DNA from: Microbulbifer sp. ALW1
Lineage (GTDB): Bacteria; Pseudomonadota; Gammaproteobacteria; Pseudomonadales; Cellvibrionaceae
Reading direction: 5' to 3'
Length of the DNA stretch: 64,000 bases
Assembly (NCBI RefSeq): GCF_009903625.1
Contig: NZ_CP047569.1
Location: 1,892,501-1,956,500 of the forward strand
Positions 52,898-62,097 of this stretch are shown here, piece by piece. The position numbers and the translations under genes were made by a program. Every line of letters starts with the position of its first letter. Position 1 is the stretch's first letter. Under the pieces are notes generated by a model. It was not told the origin of the DNA. It made no database searches and saw nothing but the letters and a program-made list of their open reading frames with translations.

Positions 52898-53491
52898 TTA
52901 GTCCTCGTATCCGCCAAACAGGCTGCTGTCGATCAGGTCGCACAGGCAGAACAGGGTTAACAGGTGAACCTGGTGTACTTCTGAGGCTACCAGTGACGGC
53001 ACGCATAGCTCGATATCGTGCACGTCCAGCAGGGCGGTGCAGTCGCCGTCGCCTTCGCCGCCGGTTAGGGCGAGTACACCCATATCTCGATCGTGGGCAG
53101 CGCGAACCGCCTGTACCAGGTTGGAGTCGCGGCCATCGGTACTGATGATTACCAGCAAGTCGCCGGGCTGGCCCAAAGCGCGTACCTGGCGAGCGAAGGA
53201 CTCAGCGCGTCCGTGATTACGCGATACCGTACTGGTAGTGATGGCGTCGCCGTTCAGTGCCAGTGCGGGCAATCCCGGGCGCTCCCGCTCAAAACCGCCC
53301 ATCAGTTGCGCGGAAAAACTTTGGGCCAGCGCACCGCTGAGCCCATTGCCACAGATCAGGAGCTTATTTTCGGCCAGCAGCGTATGCACGATCATTTCGC
53401 TGGCTTCGGCAATCAAAGGAGCCAAAAGTTCACCGGCATTCATGGTTGCTTCAATGCTGTGGTGAAACAGGGTTACAACTCTTTGTTCCAT
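52898..53491 (-). CDS. diaA: SIS-domain protein DiaA/GmhA family
   Basis: A 197-residue SIS protein. LLICGNGLSGALAQSFSAQLMGGFERERPGLPALAL (around 47-80) and VRALGQPGDLLVIISTDGRDSNLVQAVRAAHDRDMGVLALTG form the sugar-isomerase-like core. Synteny with yraN and dolP supports DiaA, the DnaA-binding replication-timing protein, over GmhA, but the families are close and the function is inferred from position. Confidence 0.85.
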   Translation of the reverse strand: MEQRVVTLFHHSIEATMNAGELLAPLIAEASEMIVHTLLAENKLLICGNGLSGALAQSFSAQLMGGFERERPGLPALALNGDAITTSTVSRNHGRAESFARQVRALGQPGDLLVIISTDGRDSNLVQAVRAAHDRDMGVLALTGGEGDGDCTALLDVHDIELCVPSLVASEVHQVHLLTLFCLCDLIDSSLFGGYED

Positions 53492-53519
53492 TTACTCTGT
53501 GGTTTCCGTTTGGGTGAGC

Positions 53520-53933
53520 CTATTGCCCGAAGGCGTTTTGTATCCAGTCTACGCTCAGTGTTTTGCTATTTGGCGCCGGTTCGATGGTGATCACATCAAA
53601 CCGGCAGGGGCAATCTATTTTGCGATACTGCAGGTAACCGTTGGCCGTTGCCAGCAATTTGCGCTGCTTGCGAAAGTCCACCGATGCACCGGCACCACCA
53701 AACTGGTGATAGCGACGATAGCGCACCTCGATAAATATCAACGTGGCCCCGTCACGGGCAATCAGGTCTATCTCGCCAAAACGCCCACGAAAATTACGCT
53801 CCACAATACGCAGGCCGGCACGAACCAAATGGCGTTCCGCCAGCGCTTCCATTTCGCTACCGACGCTAGTGGTTTTGCGCCCGTTTTTGTGTGCAGCTTT
53901 GTGTGTGTCGTTCTCGATATTTTTCGTATCCAT
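53520..53933 (-). CDS. yraN: YraN family (UPF0102) nuclease-fold protein
   Basis: A 137-residue protein with the UPF0102 core: GSEMEALAERHLVRAGLRIVERNFRGRFGEIDLIARDGATLIFIEVRYR (about 25-73), i.e. the E...D...E-x-R pattern of a restriction-endonuclease-like fold in which the last Lys is Arg. Function is unknown in bacteria. The N-terminal 24 residues are polar and poorly conserved. AAGGGA before the ATG at 53933 supports the start. Confidence 0.92.
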   Translation of the reverse strand: MDTKNIENDTHKAAHKNGRKTTSVGSEMEALAERHLVRAGLRIVERNFRGRFGEIDLIARDGATLIFIEVRYRRYHQFGGAGASVDFRKQRKLLATANGYLQYRKIDCPCRFDVITIEPAPNSKTLSVDWIQNAFGQ

Positions 53934-53962
53934 AAAATTCCCTTTCTATGGATGGTTCTGGA

Positions 53963-55867
53963 TTAGTCCACCTGTACGCGATCGTCCGACAGCGGTGTGC
54001 TGTTTTCCGCTGACGTAATCGGTACCGGGGCGCCCTTGTCGATTTTTGCCCAGATCTGTTCGCGCACGATGCGGCCATCCGCGCTCAGACTGAGAGCGCC
54101 AGTCAGGCCGTAGACCTGCTGGTTGGGGAATTGGCGCAGCATTGGCAGGCGAGGGTAGAGGCGGAATGCATCGGCGCCCAGCGCGTAAAGGCGTGCAAAG
54201 GCCGGCGCAGGGGCAGCCTGTTTGACAATGTTCTGCTTGGTCTGATTGTCGTCTTCAAACAGCCACGGCAGTGCGGTAAAGCGCACACCGTTGATGTCGC
54301 GGTCCCGCTGGCGATCGATACTGCCGGCAAAAATTTGCGAGGTGGAATACACCGGCAGTTCGCCCGCGTAAAAGAAGGACAGCATGGGTTTGATCTGGCG
54401 CGCTTGCTGGGGTTGGGCCAGTACAAACAGCATGTCGACATCGCCCCGTCGACGCGGGGTAAATTTGAGCGGAGAAGCGAGCTTGCTACGCAATTCCTGC
54501 TCACGACTTTTGCTGTCGGGAATCAGAAGGGCGTCGCTCACCAGCTGGGAAAAATTGGTGTTGTCCCGGTAATTGCGGCTCACGCTGACGCTGCCGCCAA
54601 GGTTGTTCCACTCCGCGGTGAAGGCTTCCAGTCCGCGCTGCCCCCAACTGGATTCCGGGGCCAGGATCATGGCCTGACGGTGACCCTGGCGATAGGCCTG
54701 GCGGGCGACCTGGCGAGCTTCGTCTTCGATGGCGAGGCCAAATTGCACCAGGTCATCGGTCAGGCGACCTTCGTCACCATAATTCAGTGCCAGTGTGGGT
54801 ACCGGCAGTTTTTCTGTGGCCAGCAGGTTGGCTACCTTGCTCTTGTCCAGCGGGCCGACAATGGCCTGAGCGCCGTTGTTGATGGCGGTCTGGTAAATCT
54901 CGTCAAATGGCTGGTTGCTGCCGGTGTCGTAGACCTGCACCTGCGGAGTGGGTGCGCCGGCATCGAGCGCGCTGTAGTAAGCGGCCATAAAGCCATCGCG
55001 GATGGCTCGCCCGGCAGACCCCAGGGAGCCGGAAAGTGGTAGCAGCAGGGCGACATTCTGCGCGCGTTGGGAGGCGAGGCGTTCCAGTAATTGCAGTGCT
55101 TGCGGTGGGTGCGAGACGGCAGTGTGGCTGGGCCACTGCTGGCGCCAGCGACTGAGAGAGGTCAGTTGGCTGCTGATATCCGCCTGGGTGTCGCGGCCGA
55201 GCAGCGCCAGTTGATACCAGGCGCGCATTTTAGAGTCCAGGCTCTCGTCCGCGCGCTGGCGCAGCTCACTGGACGGCAACTGGGTCAGCAATTGCCACAG
55301 GCCGTCGTTATTGGCGTAGATGGCGGCATCATCCTGGGCGATGGCGGAAATGCGCTGGCGCTCGGCGATGCCACTGTCGATATCGCCCATCAGGCTCCAC
55401 AGGTCCGCCCGCAGATTGCGCAGGGGGAGCGCCGTCGCTGCCGGAATCTGGTGCCAGGCCTGCTCCAGGCGCGGTGCGCTCACCAGGTCGAGGGCCACGA
55501 AGAAGTCGTCATCGGCGGCCAGGGCGCCACCGTAAACCTGGGCGTACTTGGCGTACTCGATATCGGTCAATTGCGCGGCATCGATGTTGCTGGCGGCTTG
55601 GCGAGCCGTCGCGTTCTCGCCCAGAGTGTATAGAATGGCGGCCGCTTGCAGTTGCGCCTGGTCTCTTTCCGGCGACTGCAGTTGTTTGGCATTGTTCAGC
55701 AGGCGGATGGCACTCTGCCGGTCCGCGGTGGCTACATTGCTGGTATCGGCTGGTATCTGGGCGCCGGGCTCAGAGCTCGGTGTCTGACAGCCGGCCAGGG
55801 TCACCGCCAGCAGGCTGGCAGCGAGACCGTTGATCATGAAGGGGATGCGCCGGTTCAGGGCGGACAT
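53963..55867 (-). CDS. lpoA: Penicillin-binding protein activator lipoprotein LpoA
   Basis: A 634-residue lipoprotein. Lipobox LAGC (Cys27) is followed by a TPR-like helical N-domain (about 45-270) and a periplasmic-binding-protein-like C-domain (about 285-600, beginning NVALLLPLSGSLGSAGRAIRDGF). LpoA activates PBP1A from the outer membrane. The ATG at 55867 has GGGAG upstream; a TTG five codons earlier is rejected. It is divergent from rsmI with only 35 bp between, so the two promoters must overlap. Confidence 0.93.
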   Translation of the reverse strand: MSALNRRIPFMINGLAASLLAVTLAGCQTPSSEPGAQIPADTSNVATADRQSAIRLLNNAKQLQSPERDQAQLQAAAILYTLGENATARQAASNIDAAQLTDIEYAKYAQVYGGALAADDDFFVALDLVSAPRLEQAWHQIPAATALPLRNLRADLWSLMGDIDSGIAERQRISAIAQDDAAIYANNDGLWQLLTQLPSSELRQRADESLDSKMRAWYQLALLGRDTQADISSQLTSLSRWRQQWPSHTAVSHPPQALQLLERLASQRAQNVALLLPLSGSLGSAGRAIRDGFMAAYYSALDAGAPTPQVQVYDTGSNQPFDEIYQTAINNGAQAIVGPLDKSKVANLLATEKLPVPTLALNYGDEGRLTDDLVQFGLAIEDEARQVARQAYRQGHRQAMILAPESSWGQRGLEAFTAEWNNLGGSVSVSRNYRDNTNFSQLVSDALLIPDSKSREQELRSKLASPLKFTPRRRGDVDMLFVLAQPQQARQIKPMLSFFYAGELPVYSTSQIFAGSIDRQRDRDINGVRFTALPWLFEDDNQTKQNIVKQAAPAPAFARLYALGADAFRLYPRLPMLRQFPNQQVYGLTGALSLSADGRIVREQIWAKIDKGAPVPITSAENSTPLSDDRVQVD

Positions 55868-55902
55868 ATTCTTCTCCCACAAAACTTATTCTGGAGTGAA
55901 CT

Positions 55903-56745
55903 ATGGGGCTGGATACAGCAGTGCTATATATCGTCGCGACGCCCATTGGCAATTTGGCGGATATGGTACCGCGAGCGGTCGAAGTTCTACAATCCGTGGA
56001 TCTGGTGGCGGCGGAAGACACCCGTCACAGTCAGCGACTTTTTTCCCACTTTTCCATCGATACCCCTCTGGTGGCTTACCACGACCACTCCGATGACCAG
56101 CGAACCAGCAAAATCCTGGAGCGACTGGAATCTGGACAAAATGTGGCGCTGATCTCCGATGCGGGCACCCCACTGATCTCCGACCCCGGATACCGGCTGG
56201 TACGCGAGGCCCGCGAACGGGGCTTTGCGGTGGTCCCCATCCCTGGTCCCTGCGCCTTTGTGGCGGCACTTTCCGCCGCGGGTCTGCCCAGTGACCGCTT
56301 TTCCTTTGAGGGTTTCCTGCCCGCCAAGCCGCTGGCACGGGAGAAGGCGCTACAGGCGCTCGCCGGTGAGTCTCGCACCATGGTCTTTTACGAGGCGCCG
56401 CACCGGGTGCTGGATACCCTGGCAGCCATGCGCGACTGCTTCGGCGGCGAGCGCGAGGCAGTGATCGCGCGGGAGATCAGTAAGGCGTTTGAGACCATAC
56501 ACCTGCTGCCTCTGGACGAGCTGGTGGATTGGGTCGCTGCCGACAGCAATCAGCAGCGCGGGGAGATTGTGCTGCTGGTGCGGGGCGCAACCGAGGGGCG
56601 CGCTTCGGAGTTGGATGCCGAGTCAGAAAGAGTGATGACATTGCTGCTGGCCGAATTGCCGCCAAAGCGAGCGGCGGCAGTCGCCGCGGAAATTACCGGG
56701 GTAAACAAAAAGCTCCTTTACAACTGGTCGCTGGCGCAAAAGTAA
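55903..56745 (+). CDS. rsmI: 16S rRNA (cytidine(1402)-2'-O)-methyltransferase RsmI
   Basis: A 280-residue tetrapyrrole-methylase-fold enzyme. LYIVATPIGNLADMVPRAVEVL (about 8-29), AEDTRHSQRL, ALISDAGTPLISDPGYRLV and VPIPGPCAFVAALSAAGLPSDRFSFEGFLP are standard RsmI motifs. It modifies C1402 at the ribosomal P site together with RsmH, encoded 3 kb downstream. The ATG at 55903 has GGAG upstream. Confidence 0.97.
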   Translation: MGLDTAVLYIVATPIGNLADMVPRAVEVLQSVDLVAAEDTRHSQRLFSHFSIDTPLVAYHDHSDDQRTSKILERLESGQNVALISDAGTPLISDPGYRLVREARERGFAVVPIPGPCAFVAALSAAGLPSDRFSFEGFLPAKPLAREKALQALAGESRTMVFYEAPHRVLDTLAAMRDCFGGEREAVIAREISKAFETIHLLPLDELVDWVAADSNQQRGEIVLLVRGATEGRASELDAESERVMTLLLAELPPKRAAAVAAEITGVNKKLLYNWSLAQK

Positions 56746-56758
56746 CCGCCTTTTGTCC

Positions 56759-56787
56759 TTGCAATAGGCGGGGGGCCTCATTACTCT
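56759..56787 (+). promoter_or_regulatory. rnpB promoter
   Basis: TTGCAA (56759-56764), a 17-nt spacer and TACTCT (56782-56787) end 7 nt before the expected 5' end of RNase P RNA, with a GC-rich discriminator (TCGCGCC) as in stable-RNA promoters. Confidence 0.6.
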
Positions 56788-56794
56788 TCGCGCC

Positions 56795-57168
<374 letters not shown>

Positions 57169-57183
57169 CTAATTCCGTATGAT

Positions 57184-57214
57184 ATCAATCGCGGCGCTTG
57201 CGCCGCTGATTGAT
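57184..57214. other. Strong hairpin downstream of rnpB
   Basis: A near-perfect 14-bp stem (ATCAATCGCGGCGC with GCGCCGC-T-GATTGAT, one bulged T) around a 2-nt loop lies between rnpB and the convergent cysH. There is no T-run on either side, so it may be a Rho-independent-like stop of low strength or an RNA 3'-end stabiliser. Confidence 0.6.
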
Positions 57215-57239
57215 TGCCTTCCCTGCGTGTGCTGATGGG

Positions 57240-57917
57240 TTACTTTTGTAGCAGCAGCCCGCACTCCCGGTGTTCCTCGCCCTTGGTTGGGTCGAAATAC
57301 ACATCATTGTCCGGCAGATCGTTTTCGTACACATATTCTTCCACGTCAATTTCCTTGAGGTGGAACATGGGCGCCACGCGGATGGTGCCGTGATTGCCCT
57401 TGGTGAAAATGTCGAGCCCCTTGCGGTGTGCATTCTGGTCGTGACGGATGCCGTTCAGCCATACGTCCGGCTTCAGTTCCTGCATGGCGCGATTGAATGG
57501 CTCCAGCTTGACGGTGCGGGAGAAGAAGTCGTGTTCCGGTGTGTCCAGGGGTGGAATGCCGCCGTATACCGCGTTGAAGTGGGCGGCAGACATCTTGGGT
57601 GAGAAGGTGTGCAGGTTCAGATCCAGCAGCTTGATCACATTCTCGATGTGGCGATAAGTCTCCGGGGTGTTGTAACCGTGATCTACCCAGATAACGGGGA
57701 TGTCCGGCTTGGCGCGGGTCACCAGGTGCAAAAAGGCGATCGCCAGTGGGCGGAAGTTGGTGAAGACCACCGGGTTTTCCGCTTCTGCGATGGTGAACTG
57801 CATGATTTCACTGGGTTTGCAGCCTTTGAAGCGCTGGTTGAGCGCGTCCAGGTCGGCACCGTGATGAAAGGTGCGGCTGGCCGCGGTCTGCTTGCTCTGT
57901 GCTGCTGAAAGGCCCAT
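57240..57917 (-). CDS. cysH: Phosphoadenylyl-sulfate (PAPS) reductase family protein CysH
   Basis: A 225-residue member of the PAPS/APS reductase family. VIWVDHGYNTPETYRHIENVIKLLDLNLHTFSP is the nucleotide-alpha-hydrolase-like core, and DVWLNGIRHDQNAHR replaces the usual G-x-R-x-x-Q-S-x-x-R loop. The CC...CxxC iron-sulfur cysteines of APS reductases are absent, while the C-terminal ECGLLLQK provides the single catalytic Cys (219), as in thioredoxin-dependent PAPS reductases. The ATG at 57917 has AGGA upstream. With Sat at 38.5 kb it suggests assimilatory sulfate reduction; the APS kinase must lie elsewhere. Confidence 0.85.
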   Translation of the reverse strand: MGLSAAQSKQTAASRTFHHGADLDALNQRFKGCKPSEIMQFTIAEAENPVVFTNFRPLAIAFLHLVTRAKPDIPVIWVDHGYNTPETYRHIENVIKLLDLNLHTFSPKMSAAHFNAVYGGIPPLDTPEHDFFSRTVKLEPFNRAMQELKPDVWLNGIRHDQNAHRKGLDIFTKGNHGTIRVAPMFHLKEIDVEEYVYENDLPDNDVYFDPTKGEEHRECGLLLQK

Positions 57918-58305
57918 GGTGGATTCCTGCTCGTTTACGGATAGGGCAAAGCTACAGCGACTTGTTGCCCATTAAAAATAATAAAAGCTGATTTTTATAT
58001 ATCCTCAGGTTCTAAGTTGTTGCTGTCATAGCCTTCCAGGGGTGCGGCGATCATCGGCTTGATGTCGTACCTCTAGTGGCTTGTGGCGGTATTGCTACCG
58101 GCTTTGTTAGTGCCTGCTCACTCTTTTCCTTTTCGTTTCCCGTCAGGGGGCTCCCTTTCAAACTTAATGTAACTTGTCAGCATGCATGAGTAAGTGCTTG
58201 CTTTGGTGTGAAATTGATCACCTGTCGCTTTGCCTGAAATGTGAACACTTCGCCTGTAGGCCGCGAAATTACTGGGCTTTTTCTCTTTTCCTTCGGTGGA
58301 TTTCC

Positions 58306-58333
58306 TTGACTTTAGCCGGTCCAGATTTATAGT
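58306..58333 (+). promoter_or_regulatory. Promoter of the mra (division/cell-wall) cluster
   Basis: TTGACT (58306-58311) and TATAGT (58328-58333), spacer 16 nt. Transcription would start near 58340, exactly at the first MraZ box, so bound MraZ should block initiation. Confidence 0.82.
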
Positions 58334-58340
58334 GTCGTAG

Positions 58341-58396
58341 GTGGAGAAAAGTGGATATTTGTGGGTCTTGGTGGAATCAAAGTGGTTGTGAGTGGT
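58341..58396 (+). promoter_or_regulatory. MraZ operator: six GTGGN boxes with about 10-bp period
   Basis: GTGGA (58341), GTGGA (58351), GTGGG (58361) and GTGGA (58371) are spaced exactly 10 bp, then GTGGT at 58382 and 58392 (spacings 11 and 10). TGGGN-type repeats with 5-nt spacers are the known MraZ binding site; E. coli has three. All lie between the promoter and mraZ. Confidence 0.85.
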
Positions 58397-58490
58397 TGAT
58401 CACGCACTTTTGACGGAGACCGGATGTGAATCGAACAAATTTTCACCTCCCTTGAAACATTTGAAGCAACCGGACCGCAGAAACTGATCC

Positions 58491-58934
58491 ATGTATCTGG
58501 GTAGTCACGCAATCAATATGGACGCCAAGGGGCGTCTGGCCATTCCGGCACGAGTCCGCGACTCGCTGCTGGAAGATTGTGGTGGCCGGTTGGTCGTGAC
58601 TGCGCATACGGAAGAGCGCTGCCTGCTCGTCTATCCAGAGGCGCAGTGGCGTGAAATTCTCCCTAAGATTGAGGCGCTGTCCAGCTTCAACAAAGTGGCC
58701 CGGCGGGCGCAGCGCCTGCTGATCGGTTATGCATGTGAGCTGCAGGTGGATACCAACGGCCGCGTGCTGATTCCGCCGACTCTGCGGGAGTACGCGGGCC
58801 TGGAGAAAAAGCTGATGCTGGTGGGGCAGGGCAAAAAGCTGGAGCTCTGGAGTGAAGAGCGCTGGATGGACTGGCTGGACGACAGTGAAGGCGATGGCGA
58901 GATGCCTGAAGAGATGGCATCTCTGTCCCTGTAA
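58491..58934 (+). CDS. mraZ: Transcriptional regulator MraZ
   Basis: A 147-residue protein with two AbrB/SpoVT-like DNA-binding repeats: [23 protein letters not shown] (1-23) and [25 protein letters not shown] (about 78-103). It forms ring-shaped oligomers and represses its own operon through the upstream GTGG boxes. First gene of the division/cell-wall cluster; the acidic C-terminus ([13 protein letters not shown]) is longer than in some homologues. Confidence 0.96.
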   Translation: MYLGSHAINMDAKGRLAIPARVRDSLLEDCGGRLVVTAHTEERCLLVYPEAQWREILPKIEALSSFNKVARRAQRLLIGYACELQVDTNGRVLIPPTLREYAGLEKKLMLVGQGKKLELWSEERWMDWLDDSEGDGEMPEEMASLSL

Positions 58935-59014
58935 CGTCGGCTGGCTGATTTACGGCTGGACTAGAGCCGGCTTAAACGAATTGAACGATAGTTGAGCTAT
59001 CGCAGGAGAAACGG

Positions 59015-59941
59015 GTGTCCCAAGATCTGCATCGCAGTGTGTTGTTGCGCGAGGCTGTGGACGCCCTGGTGGTGGATCCTGAGGGTTTCTACATAGATGG
59101 CACCTTTGGTCGCGGCGGGCACAGTGCACTGGTGCTGGAGCGATTGGGGGAGTCAGGCCACCTGCTGGCGGTCGACAAGGATCCACAGGCGATCGCGTTC
59201 GCGAATAGCCGCTTTGCTGGAGAAAAGCGTTTTGAGATCTGGCATGGCTCTTTTGCGGATATGGATCAGGCCGCCGGAGAAATGGCGGGCAAGGTGACCG
59301 GCATTTTGTTGGACCTGGGGGTTTCCTCACCGCAGTTGGATCAGCCGGAGCGCGGTTTCAGTTTTATGCAGGATGGGCCGCTGGATATGCGCATGGACAC
59401 CAGTCGCGGCATCAGTGCGGCGGACTGGGTCAACACTGAGTCGGAAGCGGAGCTGGTGCGGGTGTTTAAAGAATACGGTGAGGAGCGTTTTGCCCGCCGT
59501 ATGGCTGGCGCGATCATCCGTCGCCGCGCCGAGCGACCCTTCGAACGGACTCTGGATCTGGCGGAGGTGGTCAAGGCAGCGAATCCGGCCTGGGAAAAAG
59601 GCAAGCACCCCGCCACCCGTGTGTTTCAGGCAATCCGGATTCATGTGAATGGTGAGCTGGATGATTTGCACCGGGTGCTGGATAAATCGCTGAAGCTGCT
59701 GAAGCCCGGTGGCCGTCTGGTAGTTATCAGCTTCCACTCGCTGGAAGACCGGATTGTGAAGCGGTTTATCCGCGAGCAGGAAAAGGGGCCGCAGTTGCCC
59801 CGGGGGCTGCCGGTGATGGACAGCCAGATCCGCAAAACCTTGCGCTCCGTGGGCAAGGCGGTCAAGGCGGAGGCGCAGGAAGTGGGTGACAACGTGCGTT
59901 CGCGCAGTGCCGTGATGCGCGTCGCCGAGCGCCTGGGTTGA
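59015..59941 (+). CDS. rsmH: 16S rRNA (cytosine(1402)-N4)-methyltransferase RsmH
   Basis: A 308-residue methyltransferase. [13 protein letters not shown], the SAM-binding [17 protein letters not shown] (28-44), [30 protein letters not shown] and [12 protein letters not shown] are classic RsmH motifs. The GTG at 59015 has AGGAG at good spacing. It modifies the same nucleotide (C1402) as RsmI. Confidence 0.97.
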   Translation: MSQDLHRSVLLREAVDALVVDPEGFYIDGTFGRGGHSALVLERLGESGHLLAVDKDPQAIAFANSRFAGEKRFEIWHGSFADMDQAAGEMAGKVTGILLDLGVSSPQLDQPERGFSFMQDGPLDMRMDTSRGISAADWVNTESEAELVRVFKEYGEERFARRMAGAIIRRRAERPFERTLDLAEVVKAANPAWEKGKHPATRVFQAIRIHVNGELDDLHRVLDKSLKLLKPGGRLVVISFHSLEDRIVKRFIREQEKGPQLPRGLPVMDSQIRKTLRSVGKAVKAEAQEVGDNVRSRSAVMRVAERLG

Positions 59942-59948
59942 GTGCGCA

Positions 59949-60224
59949 GTGGCGGGTAATAAATGGTTGCTGGCAGGGCTCTGGGGGTTGTTGATGGTGT
60001 CGGCCCTGGGAGTTGTGCACACAACGCAGCAGAGTCGGGCACTGACGGCAAAGCTGGAGCAGGCGCAACGTCATCGCGACGAGCTGCGCTACGAGCAGGA
60101 GCGTCTGCTGTTGGAGCGCGGCGCCTGGTCTGCCTACAGCCGAATTGAACAGATGGCAAAAGAAAAGTTGGATATGCGCGCACCGACGCCGGCCGAGCGG
60201 ATTCTGGTGCCGGCGGGCCGCTAA
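59949..60224 (+). CDS. ftsL: Cell division protein FtsL
   Basis: A 91-residue bitopic protein: short cytoplasmic tail, one membrane helix (about 6-23), and a periplasmic leucine-zipper-like coiled coil (HTTQQSRALTAKLEQAQRHRDELRYEQERLLLERGAW). It links FtsB/FtsQ to FtsI-FtsW activation in the divisome. The GTG start at 59949 lies 7 nt after rsmH. The C-terminal EQMAKEKLDMRAPTP is typical. Confidence 0.94.
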   Translation: MAGNKWLLAGLWGLLMVSALGVVHTTQQSRALTAKLEQAQRHRDELRYEQERLLLERGAWSAYSRIEQMAKEKLDMRAPTPAERILVPAGR

Positions 60225-60336
60225 ACCTGAAAATGGCCGTTTGGGAGCAGATTGGAATAACTAAAACCGTCCCGGAGTAGGGGCGTCAATATAAAAGAAG
60301 GAATAGGCGCGGGAGAGCGTCGGGGAAAATTCAAGC

Positions 60337-62097
60337 ATGGGTGCAGTGAAAAAACAGCAACAACAGCCGGGTATTGCCCGCTGGCGCTTTGCGCTGGTGG
60401 CCGGTTTGCTGTGCCTGCTCGCCGTGGCTTTGGTGGTGCACCTGGCCGGTCTGCAAGTGCTGCCAGAACAGGATAAAGGGTACCGGTTCCTGCAAGATCA
60501 GGGCCGCGCCCGCACCATTCGTACCGAAGAAATCGCCGCTTACCGGGGTTCCATCGTTGACCGCAATGGCGAACTGCTGGCGGTAAGCACGCCAGTGCAG
60601 ACCATCTGGGCCAATCCGCAATTACTCAAAGAAGCCAGTGCCGATGAGTTGCGCGCATTGGCGGCCGCTCTGGAAACACCGCCTGCCCGGCTCGCCAAGC
60701 GCCTGGAAAAGTACCGCAATAAAGGTTTTATGTATCTGCGTCGGCATATGATGCCGGAAGGCGCGCAAAAGGTGCTGAGCCTGGACCTGGCCGGGGTTTA
60801 CAGTAAGAAAGAATACCGTCGTTTTTATCCTGCCGGCGAAGTGACTGCCCAGTTGCTGGGCTTTACTAATATTGACGACCTTGGTCAGGAAGGGCTCGAG
60901 CTGGCCTACGAGCAATCCCTTGCCGGAGAGCCTGGCAAGCGCCAGGTGGTGAAGGACCTGAAAGGGCGCACGGTGCAGGACCTGGCGGTCAAGCAGGAAG
61001 CGCGCCCTGGTCGGGACCTGCAGCTCACCATCGACATGCGCCTGCAGTATCTGGCCTACCGGGAGCTCAAGAAAGCAGTGGCGGAAAATGGCGCTGCTTC
61101 CGGTTTTATGGTGATTCTGGATACCCGCAGTGGCGATGTGCTGGCGATGGCCAATCAGCCTTCCTTTAACCCGAACAATCGTCAGGGTGTGAAGGCGGCG
61201 GCCATGCGCAACCGCGCCCTGATCGATCAGTTTGAGCCCGGCTCCACCATCAAGCCACTTACCGCGCTGGCGGCGATGGAAACCGGGCGTTTCCAGCCGC
61301 ACACGCCGATCAATACCAGCCCCGGATACATTCGTTTGCCGGGCAAGACCCTGGTAGACCCGGTGAACTACGGCCAGCTGGATCTCACCAGTGTGATCAC
61401 CAAGTCAAGCCAGGTGGGTATCACCAAGGTGGCGATGGAGCTGGAGCCGGAAACCCTGCGTGAACTTTTTTACCGGATGGGGCTCGGAGAAGCGGTTGGC
61501 AGCGGATTCCCCGGCGAAGTCCCGGGAATCCTGCCCTCCCGGGAACGATGGCACCCCATTGAGCTGGCCAACTTTGCATTCGGCTACGGTTTAACAGTCA
61601 ATGCGGTGCAATTGGCTCAGGCCTACAGTGTGGTCGCCAACGCCGGGCTCAAGCGCCCGGTTTCGCTGATTCTGGAGCAGGGTAAAAAAGACGCTGACCC
61701 AGAGCGGGTGGTGGCGGCTGATCTGGCGCACAAGGTTACTGCCATGCTGGAAACCGTTATCGGTCCGCGCGGTACCGGTACCCTCGCCGCGGTTGAGGGA
61801 TATCGAGTGGCCGGCAAGACCGGCACAGTGCACAAGATCGGCAGCGCGGGCTATGCCGACAGCCACTATCGTTCTGTGTTTGCCGGCTTTGTCCCGGCCG
61901 AAAATCCGCGTCTGGCGGCGGTTGTCGTGATCGATGATCCCGGCCAGGACACTTACTCCGGCGGCAAGGTGGCGGCGCCGGTGTTTGGCAAAGTAATGAC
62001 CGGTGCCATGCGCCTGCTACAGGTGCCGCCGGAAGAAATCGCGCCCGCTGATCAACAGTTGGCGACGCAGCTGGACGAGAGAGGTACCACATCGTGA
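60337..62097 (+). CDS. ftsI: Septal peptidoglycan transpeptidase FtsI (PBP3)
   Basis: A 586-residue class B PBP: N-terminal membrane helix (about 15-38), pedestal domain (RGSIVDRNGELLA, EYRRFYPAGEVTAQLLGF) and transpeptidase domain. The catalytic serine is in STIK (303-306) and the third motif is KTG (494-496). The second motif reads SSQ (357-359) where SSN is usual, an unexpected change at a residue involved in beta-lactam and substrate binding. It synthesises septal cross-links with FtsW. It is spaced 112 nt from ftsL and overlaps murE by 4 nt. Confidence 0.96.
   Translation: MGAVKKQQQQPGIARWRFALVAGLLCLLAVALVVHLAGLQVLPEQDKGYRFLQDQGRARTIRTEEIAAYRGSIVDRNGELLAVSTPVQTIWANPQLLKEASADELRALAAALETPPARLAKRLEKYRNKGFMYLRRHMMPEGAQKVLSLDLAGVYSKKEYRRFYPAGEVTAQLLGFTNIDDLGQEGLELAYEQSLAGEPGKRQVVKDLKGRTVQDLAVKQEARPGRDLQLTIDMRLQYLAYRELKKAVAENGAASGFMVILDTRSGDVLAMANQPSFNPNNRQGVKAAAMRNRALIDQFEPGSTIKPLTALAAMETGRFQPHTPINTSPGYIRLPGKTLVDPVNYGQLDLTSVITKSSQVGITKVAMELEPETLRELFYRMGLGEAVGSGFPGEVPGILPSRERWHPIELANFAFGYGLTVNAVQLAQAYSVVANAGLKRPVSLILEQGKKDADPERVVAADLAHKVTAMLETVIGPRGTGTLAAVEGYRVAGKTGTVHKIGSAGYADSHYRSVFAGFVPAENPRLAAVVVIDDPGQDTYSGGKVAAPVFGKVMTGAMRLLQVPPEEIAPADQQLATQLDERGTTS

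Larger units (their letters stand above)
57918..58490. other. cysH-mraZ divergent intergenic region
   Basis: 573 bp, AT-richer than its neighbours. The last 200 bp contain the mra promoter and six MraZ boxes. The first 350 bp hold the cysH leader and nothing else I can identify: no coding frame, repeat or terminator. Confidence 0.6.
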
